Origin: Ligustrum vulgare
Taxonomy: Eukaryota > Streptophyta > Magnoliopsida > Lamiales > Oleaceae
NCBI GenBank assembly: GCA_963555705.1
Contig: OY743172.1
Span: 20,211,446-20,275,445, forward strand
DNA: 64,000 nucleotides
Direction of reading: 5' to 3'
The notes under the pieces are model-generated. The model did not search any database and was not told where the DNA came from. It saw nothing but the letters and a program-made list of their open reading frames with translations. Of this stretch, positions 21,560 through 31,839 are shown one piece after another. Both the position numbers and the translations under genes were made by a program. Each line of letters begins with the position of its first letter. Positions within the stretch are counted from its first letter, which is position 1.

Positions 21560-22110
21560 TGAATGGATGTTTCCAAAATAAAGACCTTAGTTGATGATCC
21601 GTAAGTACCTGTAAGGCAGGATATCATCAACATCACAAGGCAATCCGTCTCAAAGACGAGAAAGACCTCCTTGAGAGGCAAAACAAAAACATTAGTTGAT
21701 GATCCGTAAGTACCTGTAAGGCAGGATATCATCAACATCACAAGACAATCCGTCTCAAAGACGAGAAAGACCTCCTTGAGAGGCAAAACAAAGACCTTAG
21801 TTGATGATCCGTAAGTACCTGTAAGGCAGGATATCATCAACATCACAAGGCAATCTGTCTCAAAGACGAGAAAGACCTCCTTGAGAGGCAAAATAAAGAC
21901 CTTGGTCGATGATCTGTAAGTACCTGTAAGGCAGGATATCATCAACATCACAAGGCAATCCGTCTCAAAGACGAGAAAGACCTCCTTGAGAGGCAAAATA
22001 AAGACCTTAGTCGATGATCCGTAAGTACCTGTGAGGCAGGACATCATTGACATTACAAGGCGATCTGTGAAGACGAAGTAGGTTCCAGCGAGACACAGGA
22101 GCGAAAAATG
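21560..22110 (+). repeat. Tandem array, 105-bp period (5 copies)
   Basis: The anchor GATGATCC/GATGATCT begins at 21593, 21698, 21803, 21908 and 22013, a constant 105-bp step (35 codons). Units share GTAAGTACCTGTAAGGCAGG and AGACGAGAAAGACCTCCTTG. The last unit is more divergent. It lies just after integrase in the 3' region of the Tat element. Confidence 0.92.
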
Positions 22111-22131
22111 GCCGACCTCCATTCTACAAAT

Positions 22132-22400
22132 GAGGTGTTTTGGCGAAAAATTCCGAGGTGACAAATGACCAATCTCCATTCTACAAACGAGGTGTTTTGG
22201 CGAAAAATTCCGAGGTGACAAATGACCGATCTCCATTCTACAAACGAGGTGTTTTGGCGAAAAATTCCGAGGTGAAAAATGACCGATCTCCATTCAACAA
22301 ACGAGGTGTTTTGGTTAAAAATACCGAGGTGATAAATAACCGACCTCCATTCTACAAACGAGGTATTTTGGTGAAAAATACCGAGGTGACAAATGACCGA
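22132..22400 (+). repeat. Tandem array, 57-bp period (5 copies)
   Basis: GAGGTGTTTTGG-type anchors at 22132, 22189, 22246, 22303 and 22360 give a 57-bp step (19 codons). Each unit carries CCGAGGTGA, a word present four times in each LTR of the same element. Confidence 0.92.
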
Positions 22401-22404
22401 GTCA

Positions 22405-23712
22405 AGTATTCACTTCGTTTATAATTCACCTCTACATTTTATTTGGAGTGAATTGACGTTTGAAAATTGCACAAGTGTTCACTTCGTTTATAATTCACCT
22501 CTGCATTTTATTTGGAGTGAATTGACGTTTGAAGATTGCACAAGTGTTCACTTCGTTTATAATTCACCTCTGCATTTTATTTGGAGTGAATTGACGTTTG
22601 AAAATTGCACAAGTGTTCACTTCGTTTATAATTCACCTCTGCATTTTATTTGGAGTGATTTGACGGTTTGAAAATTGCACAAGTGTTCACTTCGTTTATA
22701 ATTCACCTCTGCATTTTATTTGGAGTGAATTGACGTTTGAAAATTGTACAAGTGTTCACTTCGTTTATAATTCACCTCTGCATTTTATTTGGAGTGATTT
22801 GACAGTTTGAAAATTGCACAAGTGTTCACTTCGTTTATAATTCACCTCTGCATTTTATTTGGAGTGAGTTGACGTTTGAAAATTTCACAAGTGTTCACTT
22901 CGTTTATAATTCACCGCTACATTTTATTTGGAGTGAATTGACATTTGAAGATTGCATAAGTGTTCACTTCGTTTATAATTCACCTGTACATTTTATTTGG
23001 AGTGAATTGACGTTTGAAAATTGCACAAGTGTTCACTTCGTTTACAATTCACCTCTACATTTTATTTGGAGTGAATTGACGTTTGAAAATTGTACAAGTG
23101 TTCACTTCGTTTACAATTCACCTCTGCATTTTAGTTGGAGTGAATTGACGGTTTGAAAATTGCACAAGTGTTCACTTCGTTTATAATTCACCTCTGCATT
23201 TTATTTGGAGTGAATTGATGTTTGAAAATTGTACAAGTGTTCACTTCATTTATAATTCACCTCTGCATTTTATTTGGAGTGAATTGACGTTTGAAGATTG
23301 CACAAGTGTTCACTTCGTTTATAATTCACCTCTGAATTTTATTTGGAGTGAATTGACGTTTGAAAATTGCACAAGTGTTCACTTCGTTTATAATTCACCT
23401 CTGCATTTTATTTGGAGTGATTTGACGGTTTGAAAATTGCACAAGTGTTCACTTCATTTATAATTCACCTCTGCATTTTATTTGGAGTGAATTGACGTTT
23501 GAAAATTGCACAAGTGTTCACTTCGTTTATAATTCACCGCTACATTTTATTTGGAGTGAATTGACGTTTGAAGATTGCACAAGTGTTCACTTCGTTTATA
23601 ATTCACCTTTGCATTTTATTTGGAGTGAATTGACGTTTGAAAATTGCACAAGTGTCCACTTCGTTTCTAATTCACCTCTGCATTTTATTTGGAGTGAATT
23701 GACGGTTTGCAG
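22405..23712 (+). repeat. Tandem array, 69/70-bp period (~19 copies)
   Basis: CACTTCGTTTATAATTCACC recurs from 22411 to ~23657 at 69-bp steps, or 70 where GACGTTTG becomes GACGGTTTG. Units are highly alike, so amplification is recent. Reading frames across it are repeat artefacts. Confidence 0.95.
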
Positions 23713-23844
23713 TTCAGAGTGTCTCGTTCATATGAAAAGTCTTGGCCACAATAATAATCTTCTTCATTGAAAATCAGAAAACTACAGAGGCCGAAATAAA
23801 ATTAAAAAAAAAAAAAAAGAAAAGCTGCAAACATAGAATTCATT

Positions 23845-26116
23845 CTAATCCACCACATTGATGGCCTCGTCAACTTCCGGAGGTTGGAGCTCTGGTGCAG
23901 GAGAAAAAAGATCCACTTCTTCGTCATCAACCTCGGTTGGCATTAGCTCAAGATATTTCTTGTAAACCAGATCGAGCTTTTCCTTGAGGAATGTGATGTC
24001 AACTTCAAGTCGTTTCTGTTCCAGGTTTTCCACTATCTCCTTGAAGGTGAGATAGTAGGTCTCATCAACATCGTGCTCGTACTCGGTGGAGTCTTTGAAC
24101 TTTTTCACAGCCTCCTTGTAAGCGAGCTGAGCTGCTGCCTTCAGTTCTGATTTTTCTTTTTTAAGGTCAGCCTCGATGCAGTTAGCGACCTCTAACTCCT
24201 TCAGGAGCACCTCCTTCGACCTTCTCAGTTCGGACACCTCATCCTTCAAGTCTTTTAACTCCTCCTTCAGTGGAATCACCTCCTCCTTAAATAGTTGGAG
24301 TTCCTTGTTGGCTTCCTTCAGCCTTTCCACCTCCGCCAAAGCATTCTTCAGTTTATCATCGGCCTCGTTTCTGGCCTTCACCTCGTTTTCAAACATTCCT
24401 CTGGCCTCAGTGGCTAGTTTCTTGAACACGTTGGTGTCACTAGCCACCTCGGAGAGCCTAGACTGAGTTCGGGTGAGGTAATTCATAGCTTGTCCGAGGT
24501 GCGCCGTGCTGGTAGCCACCAGGTCGTCAACGGGCATATCCTCGCAATACTTTTCATGTCGAGGTGTCCAAGTTTTGGCCGGAATGTCCATCGCCACCCT
24601 TGTCCGATCCGGGAGCCTCATCAACCCAATTGGGGTCAAGTTGGCAGCAGAAACGAAGTCCCGATAAATCTTTGGGCGACTCCCCTTCAGCGAGCCCACC
24701 AAATCGGCTCGAACTCTGTCGGTGCCAAGGTAGGAACCTTCAGCAGCATGAATCCCTCGTGAAGATTCCGCCTCGTTGAAAGTTGAAGGGGGAGGAGGAG
24801 GAATGACAATGTCAGGTTTTCCTTTTGGGATTTCAGCCCGTTTATGCTTCTTCTGAGGAGATGGAGGAGGAATCTGACCCTCCTTACGAGTCGGTGAACC
24901 CTTAGCCGCTCTCTTTTGGGCAGCTCGTTTGCATGCTTTGGCTTTGGCATGAGCCTCTTTCTTTGCTTTCATGGACTCCATCCCTTTTCTGCTTTTCCGA
25001 GCTGAAAATCAAACGCAAAAGTATTTTACAACTATCCAGTTCGCAAATAGCGCGGAATATAAATCTACTTGATGGATGCTTACATTTCCGAAGTGGAGGA
25101 TAATAATCTGACGGATCAATGTGAGTCAGACCCGCTTCAAACAAATGCTCCTCGGTCAATAACTCTTTTACCGACCTATCTGGCTCCGGTATGTCTTTTA
25201 AACTCACTATCCTTCCAATTATGCCTTCGTCCAACTCCGGTTCCTTCACCTCTGCAAAAAACGGAGTGATTAATATTAGACCATTTAAGTTCGAGGTTAT
25301 CACGAAATATAACTTACTGATTTTTTCCCTATAATGAACGGGTACGATGTAGTTCATGCCCTCGCTTTGGTAGGGACTCATCCAATTCCCTCCAATGAAG
25401 AACCACTTCTCCTTCTACCAACGGACTGAATCAGGCAGGTCTACTAGAAGTTTTTTCCCTTCAAAGACCGACCTCTGCATCGCATAGAACCACCACGTCC
25501 GTTTACCATCAGCCCGGAATTGATAGGCATAATGGAATTCGTCAATGGAGGGGTCGCCAAATCCCATTTGATTGTAAAGGGATATAAAACCTAAGATATG
25601 TCTCCACCCGTTGGGGTGGATCTGAGTTGGCGCGACTCCCCAAATGCGGAGGAAGTCGGTAATTATGAAGGGAAGAGGAAAGCGTAGACCGACCTCTAAG
25701 ATCTGATAGTTTGCGGCCACGCAGCCGCGAGGTGGTTGATCGGCTCGTTCAAAACTCTCAGGGAGGAAGAAATGCACATAGCCCGGGATTCTATATTTGT
25801 TTTTCCACATGGCCAGTTCGTTTTCAGTGACACTAGAACGGAAGTGTTTACAAGCGAAGTCTGAACTATAGCTGGTACAAGGGTCAGGTCGAGTGAAGGT
25901 GGCGCAAGAAGGGTGTCGGAACGAACTTGGTGAAATAGTTCGAGAAGCAGGGACTATTGTTAACGGGAGAGGTTGAGCGGTTTCCCCTTCCTCCGCATCA
26001 TCTAGAAACAAAAACTGAGTTTCCATGCTTTCGATCCAAGACACGGTAGGCCCCCCAGTACTACCTACACCAGCCGACCTCAAGCCACTTTCGCTAGAAC
26101 TCAAGTATCCACTCAT
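23845..26116 (-). CDS. Antisense spliced ORF of the Tat element (putative gypsy-type transposon domain plus coiled coil)
   Basis: Runs opposite to gag-pol between the tandem arrays and the 3' LTR. Exon 1 is 26116-25318, intron 25317-25252 (GTAAGT...TTGCAG), exon 2 25251-25084, intron 25083-25002 (GTAAGC...TTTCAG), exon 3 25001-23845. Frames join at both junctions (phase 1 each). The N-half has the plant 'putative gypsy-type transposon' (PF04195-like) signature: KYRIPGYVHFFLPE, EVGLRFPLPFIITDFL, PNGWRHILGFISLYN. The C-half is basic with RRAxxKR-like and KKHKR stretches, then a ~150-residue Glu/Lys/Leu coiled coil, and an acidic end. One in-frame TAG at 25415-25417 is the only lesion found. Antisense ORFs of this kind are known in Tat-lineage elements; their function is not established. 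Nuclear location is only a guess from the basic patches. Confidence 0.82.
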
Positions 26117-26277
26117 TTTTGTTTTATATAAAAACCAAAGAAATGTTAAATGATAAATAAATGATCCTCACCTCGGATTTAAAAACGAACAGAAACGGAG
26201 GACGGAACAGAAAACGACCTTGCAGGAATTGGGAGAGAGTCAAGGAAAAATCTTGGAAATAGGTGGAAAATGAACCC

Positions 26278-26285
26278 TTATATAG
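26278..26285 (-). promoter_or_regulatory. TATA box of the antisense ORF
   Basis: On the minus strand CCTATATAAGGG lies ~165 nt upstream of the ATG at 26116, followed by a C/T-rich leader and a possible leader intron starting GAG|GTGAGG (~26170). This gives the antisense gene its own promoter inside the element, separate from the LTR. Confidence 0.6.
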
Positions 26286-26490
26286 GAAAGGAAGAGAGAG
26301 AATTGGGCGGCTGTAATTATGACAAGACGCGTTGTCATAATGATGGCGGCTGCGCGTGATCCAAGACCTGACACGCCAATCAGATGATGACGCGTGGTTA
26401 GGGTTACACAATTAACGGAACGAACGCCGATGTTAAAATTTTCGATAAGGGATTGAATTTCTAGATCAGTTCTCATAATTTCAAACTGAT

Positions 26491-26504
26491 CTAGAGGGGA
26501 CATT
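26491..26504 (+). promoter_or_regulatory. Polypurine tract
   Basis: CTAGAGGGGACATT immediately precedes the 3' LTR, the position of the plus-strand primer. Confidence 0.75.
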
Positions 26505-27284
26505 TGTTATATACCGATATGAGGTGGAAAATGAATAAAGCAGTCAAATAGTCGATGGCCAAACAGTTGCCACAAATTGATGAAACGGCCCAGGATGTTT
26601 TGAATCACGACCTCAATGTCCTTTATCACGACCGATGTTAATTGTTCAAGCCGATCTGAATTGTATTATCCGAGGTGAATTGTGGACCGAGGTGATTCAT
26701 GCCAACGAAGTGAATTCATGGGACCGAGGTGATTTGTCCGACCGAGGTGAAGCTTGCGAGCCGACCTCAATGGCGGAAGACGAAGACGACGTGGGAGTAG
26801 GTAGTATTGTCAAATCAGTCGTATTATGTGTCAGTAATCATCATTATTTGTAATATGTCAGAGTAATCATTTGATGTATGTCTATTAGAAGGGTCAATCA
26901 CCCTTTTCAGTCACTCCCTGCAGAAGTGATATGTTGTAATGATTATGTTTCAACTTCTCAACTACTATAAATAGGAGGAGTAAATGCTCATTAAGGGGCA
27001 TGTAATATGAAAAAACCTCTCCAAACTCTTGCTATTTAATTTCGTTAATTCGACCTGGCTATCAGATCGGTATCGAACTGGACGTGAATTTGTGCAACTT
27101 TGATCTCAGTTCGCTTTCGATCTGTTACCTTTCCGATATCTTATAATATCTTGGACTTTGTTACAACGACGACTCTTTAATTAAAGAGCTGCATACGTAA
27201 ACAAATTAATCAAAAACATACAATTCAACTACTAAATCGAGTGATAATACCACTTTTACTTGTTGACAAAAATAGACGTCAACA
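26505..27284 (+). repeat. 3' LTR of the Tat element
   Basis: 780 bp, aligned throughout with 13623-14401. By eye there are about 17 substitutions and one single-base indel. TATA box CTATAAATAG at 26965-26974. Confidence 0.95.
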
Positions 27285-27475
27285 CAAAGTAACCCCATTG
27301 ACAATGGGCATTTTTTTTTTTTTTTTTTTTGTAGAAAAAAAGACTACTGGGCTGTGGTTGGTGGAAAGTAACACCATTGACATTGGGCATTTTTTTTTTC
27401 GTAGCTTTTTTTTTCCTTCATTTTTTATTTAAAAAAAAAAAAAGACTACTGGGCTCAGCTGTGGTTGGTGGAATT
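27285..27475 (+). repeat. Short tandem duplication at the retrotransposon target
   Basis: AAAGTAACCCCATTGACAATGGGCAT plus a poly-T tract and AAAGACTACTGGGCTGTGGTTGGTGG is repeated as a second, similar ~100-bp unit (27362-27475). The retrotransposon inserted at the start of unit 1. Confidence 0.7.
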
Positions 27476-28776
27476 AATGATGAATGGTCAACTTCGTACA
27501 CCAGACCGACTCTTTGGGCTGTCCTGCAGCGTCCCTCATATTGCTTTTGCTTGCATAAAACCGTAAAATTTCAAACATGACAGTTCATCCATCCATACTT
27601 GCTCTAGCCGCCGTCGCCCGTTATCTGGTCAGTTTTTCTATAATCATAACTAGGATTACAACTAGGGTCACAATTTACCTATACAACGCATTCCTATTTT
27701 TTCACACATCACATCATCTTTTAAATTAACAACTATAATATCTTGTCTCTATTTGTTAAATTTTTTTTGTTTAAAAACATATTTTTTTATGTTTTCGATG
27801 TAAAATATGTGGTTGAAAAGTAGATAGAGAAAATATGTATAGTTTAAAAATTGCTTAGGAAATTGTGTAGAAAAAATTTATTTTTAAACAAATTTGTCAA
27901 ACAATGACTTAATATCTTCACATCATTAAATTATCATCTACATTATCAATTGTACAATTAGATTAATTCTTATCTGGTTCCCATTTTCTGATTAATTAGA
28001 TCTGATCTTGTAATTTTGAGAAAGGGAACATTTCAGTTTGGGTCCCAAACTTTTAGAAAAGTACAGATATATCCCAAACCTTCTATTTTTCAATTTTAAC
28101 ACCATATTCCAAACGTTATCTCGAGAAAATGTCTTTTTTTCTTTTTCTAAAAATCGTCAAATGAAGGTCAATCGTTATGTAATTGATCAATTGGAGGATT
28201 TTCTGGATGAAATTTATCCGGCCAGTTCCTATTATGCATATTTTGTAAACATTTGGGATAGCAGTATTTTTTGGAATGTTTAAAATCCCAACTGCGATTT
28301 TTTCTTTTTAAAATATTAACATTTGTTCGGTAATTTTTTTTTTATATACTAAGAATGTAATATTTTTGATATAAAATACATGATAAAAAATGATTTAAAA
28401 AATTGTGTACGATCAAAAAATAATTTAAAAAAAATTTACAGTGCGTTTGGCGGCCCTTAGCCGCCATTTTTTTGTATATTTTGATATTGATATTTTCTTG
28501 ATAAATATTAGATTAAAAATTAGAAGAAAAATATATATAGTTAAAAAATAATTTAAAAAATATATTAATTATAAATTAATTTATAGATTATAATCATTGC
28601 ATAAAATAACATATTCACAGGTTACCAAAAAGGCTCTGAAGTGGACCTTCCACAAATTCCAATATCAACGACAACCCTACGTTTATGAATACTGCTTCCG
28701 AATATATGAGACACACACACATCCCTTACCCTGTTCTCCTCTCGATAACACCCTTCGTGAACATTTTTCCCCTTCA
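27476..28776 (+). other. Upstream region of GTP cyclohydrolase I
   Basis: AT-rich and without a convincing gene. It holds a MITE-like hairpin (~27742-27905, TTGTTAAA...TTTGTCAAACAA) and a second AT-rich stretch around 28440-28600 (CGTTTGGCGGCCCTTAGCCGCC is a short GC hairpin). The last ~120 bp (CCTTACCCTGTTCTCCTCTCG...) look like the 5' leader of the gene downstream. ATATATGA at ~28698 could be its TATA element. Confidence 0.45.
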
Positions 28777-28851
28777 ATGAATCCAAGCGATTCTCGTTCT
28801 TCTGAGGTGTTTTGCGAATATTCTTTGAGATTACTTTTTGAATTGATTTGA
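28777..28851 (+). CDS. Upstream ORF (24 aa) in the GTP cyclohydrolase leader
   Basis: ATG at 28777 opens a 24-codon frame, MNPSDSRSSEVFCEYSLRLL, then FELI and TGA at 28849-28851. It ends 178 nt before the main start. If the transcript begins upstream of 28777 and is unspliced here, ribosomes meet this ORF first. Whether it is translated or regulatory is unknown. Confidence 0.35.
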   Translation: MNPSDSRSSEVFCEYSLRLLFELI

Positions 28852-29029
28852 TCTGTCAGATCCTTTTATGTGTTGGTCGTTATTTTCATCTCTTTGCCAT
28901 TAAAGTTTGAATGTTCTGTCGTTCTTTTCATTTGGGAGCCTAAAAGATTGAATCCTGTGGCTGAATCTTTATTTCTTAAAATAGAGTTGGTGGGTAGGTT
29001 GGATTGGTGAGATTTGAATAATTTCTGTA

Positions 29030-31395
29030 ATGGGCGCTCTAGGTGAGGGGCATTACTATCTGGAGCTAGAGAATGGAGTGAAGCGTGGGGGCTGTGTTGA
29101 ACTAAGTTTTGAGGAGGAGCCTGAGATTCTGGACATTGAGGATGCTGTGAGAGTTCTCTTGCGGGGTTTGGGTGAGGATATTGAACGGGAAGGTATACGT
29201 AAGACCCCTCATCGTGTAGCCAAGGCTCTTAGGGAAGGAACTAGAGGTAATTATTCATTTATGTTGCTTAATTTCACTTATAAAAGGCCATATTATTTGG
29301 ATCTATTGCTTGTCATCTTCTTGAAGTAATATTAGATTTGTATTTCTATGGTATTTCGTTGATAATATATAGAACTGTTTCGCTAATAACAAAACTGCTT
29401 AGGTGGATTTAAATGGTTAAATGTATGAAAATCTTCCCTCCTGCTACAGGAAAACGTATCTAAGGTCTGTTTGGCATGGGGGGTTTTTGCTTTTACAGCA
29501 AACATCGGCTTTTGAATTGAAAAATGATTCAAAGTTTTCTTCCTGGTACTGGATTCATGTTTAAATTGTGAGGAAAAAATAAATAAAAATGAGAACCTTT
29601 AATTCACGAGGCAAATAAAGATTGATGTAAATATATTAGCATCTGTTATAGCAAATTTTCACTGTCCTTTAGATTGGAAAATATTTGATTGCTTGATTGG
29701 ATCTGAAAGAAAATATCTGACCTAAGCTTCCAGAAATACAGTGAGGGGAGAGTGAGAAATCCATTGATTCAGTGGAAGTGTATAGATTCTGGTTCTGTTC
29801 TATATTAGATTAAAGTAGATTTGTGTACTTTGGTAGCCAACCTGAAGGGCGATGTGCAAATTGGTGTGCACTAGGTAAGTAGAGGTGAGGAATTCAAGCA
29901 CCAGTTTGTTACTAGTTAAATCAGTGAATGGATTTTTCATAAACAACATGTATTAGAATTTGGCAGCAAAGCTTGATGATGCTTCCTTGTTTGAATTTCT
30001 CGCGGGATATAATGCTTCTTTCAATTTGGCTGCATAGTTGATCGTGGTCTTGGCCCATAGTGAAGATGATCAATCTTTTATTATTTTTTCGATAATCACC
30101 TGCTGCTGTGGATATGTGGAGGAACTTTCTTAGCCAATGCCTGTTTTTGTAGATTTATTAAGATATCATTTATTGTACAAGCTGGAGCTTTAATATTTGT
30201 TACATCTATGTTTTATGTGATATATCCAGGTTATAAACAGAAGGTGAAGGACGTTGTCTGTGGCGCTTTATTTCCAGAAGCTGGGTTGGAAAGTGGAGTT
30301 GGCCATGCTGGTGGAGTTGGTGGGCTTGTAATTGTTCGAGATCTCGATCTCTTCTCCTATTGTGAGTCTTGCTTGTTTCCATTCCAGATTAAATGTCATG
30401 TGGGTTATGTCCCATCTGGCCAGCGGGTTGTAGGCCTAAGCAAGCTTTCTCGAGTAGCTGACATTTTTGGTAAACGGCTTCAAGATCCACAGCGCTTGGC
30501 CAATGAGTTGTGTATGGCTTTGCAGCATGGTATCAAAGCTACAGGCGTTGCTGTTCTTCTCCAATGTTCTCACATTCATTTGCCAAATTTTGAGCCGGCC
30601 ATCTTTGACCCCAATCACGAAGGATGGGTAAAGATTTTAGTTACATCAGGGTCAGGAGTTTTTGAAGACAAGAAGTCTGATTCTTGGATTGATTTTTTAA
30701 GTCTTCTAAGATTTAGAGATATAAATGTAGAGGATCTCCATTCTAGAGGCTCAAGTGAAAGATCATGGTGCCCCTCTCATGCTTTCCGCAAGACGGAACC
30801 AGCAAACTCTGTTATGCTCAATGCAGTAGCTTCAATTCTTTGTTCTTTGGGCGAAGATCCATTAAGGAAGGAGCTGATTGAAACTCCTGCTCGCTTCGTA
30901 AAGTGGTTAATGAAGTTTAGAAATACTAACCTGGATATGAAGCTAAATGGGTTTGTCCGAAACAGAAGAAATTCTCTAACTTCCAATGGAGTAGACCACA
31001 TTGAAGATCGTGTCTGTTCAGAACTGAACTTGACATTATGGTCGCAATGTGAACACCATTTACTTCCCTTCCATGGTGTAGTGCATATAGGTTTTTACTG
31101 TTCCAATGGGGTGAACCCCGTTGGAAGATCTATTTTACAGTCAATAGTACATTTTTATGGATTCAAGCTCCAAGTACAGGAAAGGCTGACCAGGCAAATA
31201 GCAGAGACAGTTTCATCTATTTTAGGTGAAGATGTAATGGTAGTTGTGGAAGCTAATCACACATGTATGATGGCTCGTGGGATCGAGAAATTTGGCAGTA
31301 ATACTGCTACAATTGGTGTCTTAGGTCGATTTTCCACTGACCCTGCAGCTAGGGCGAATTTTTTGCACATCATTCCCAGCTCATGCGCTGCTTGA
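29030..31395 (+). CDS. GCH1: GTP cyclohydrolase I, plant two-domain type
   Basis: Two exons, 29030-29246 and 30230-31395 (intron 29247-30229, GTAATT...TATCCAG), encode 460 aa, the length of other plant enzymes. It converts GTP to 7,8-dihydroneopterin triphosphate, the first pterin step of folate synthesis, in the cytosol. Plant enzymes are tandem fusions of two cyclohydrolase-like domains, neither fully canonical, and that is visible here. The C-terminal domain keeps zinc ligands in CEHH (Cys346, His349) and Cys418 (NHTCMMARG). The N-terminal domain has CESC at 117-120 and HIH in place of the second Cys site. GIRKTPHRVAKAL (N-domain) and LIETPARFVKWLM (C-domain) are the paired family motifs. 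No transit peptide is seen (MGALGEGHYY). The frame is intact. A 24-codon uORF precedes it, and a 5-kb foldback element starts ~200 bp after the stop. Confidence 0.96.
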
Positions 31396-31601
31396 GGTTG
31401 AATTTTGAGTTTAAAAGATGAAAAGGAGTCTTTCGTCAATTGAGTCCCTTCTTTCCTCTACGTCTTTTGTTTAGCTTTCTGTTGTCGCTGAGGCACGAGG
31501 AAGACTCTCTTCCAATAATTAATGCGGGTTTTGCCCAAAATTCTGATTTGTTCAAGGAGGGCCATTGTAAGCGTAGATGATCTTCTATATCAATATATTT
31601 T
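31396..31601 (+). other. 3' flank of GTP cyclohydrolase I
   Basis: Probable 3' untranslated region, with TTTTGTTTAGC and AATAATTAATG but no clear AATAAA signal. It ends at the 9-bp target duplication ATATATTTT (31593-31601) of the next element. Confidence 0.5.
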
Positions 31602-31839
31602 GGAAAAATTACATAGGACCTTGTATTTCAAAGATGTATTCAAAAATCATGTGAAGGAAATTTTTTTTTAAAAATTTCGGATGCTAATTCATTTAATTAG
31701 GTGTTTAATTATTAAAAATAAATATAATAATATGTATATATATAAGACAAATATAATTATTTACTATATATTATATTAAAATTAATATAATATTAAATCA
31801 AAAATACAAATTTTGACGTCAAAACTCTCACCACCACAA

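Larger units (their letters stand above)
13623..27284 (+). mobile_element. Ty3/gypsy LTR retrotransposon, Tat lineage, complete but disabled
   Basis: 13.66 kb bounded by two ~780-bp LTRs (TGTTATATACC...GACGTCAACA) and an exact 5-bp target duplication CAAAG (13618-13622 and 27285-27289). Order: LTR, primer-binding site, gag, protease, reverse transcriptase, RNase H, second RNase H, integrase, tandem arrays, antisense gene, polypurine tract, LTR. The second RNase H after the first and the long 3' region with tandem arrays and an antisense ORF mark the Tat lineage of plant Ty3 elements. By eye the LTRs differ at about 17 positions plus one indel (~2%), so insertion is fairly recent. Even so, gag-pol carries several stops and frameshifts and a nested LTR. 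Confidence 0.95.

Noticed and set aside
21544..22293. 249-aa reverse-strand frame with repeated MEIGHLSPRNFSPKHL-type peptides
   Set aside because: It is a reading of the 105- and 57-bp tandem arrays.
22132..23712. A CRISPR-like array
   Set aside because: Units are contiguous with no variable spacers; these are satellite-type tandem repeats in a plant retrotransposon.
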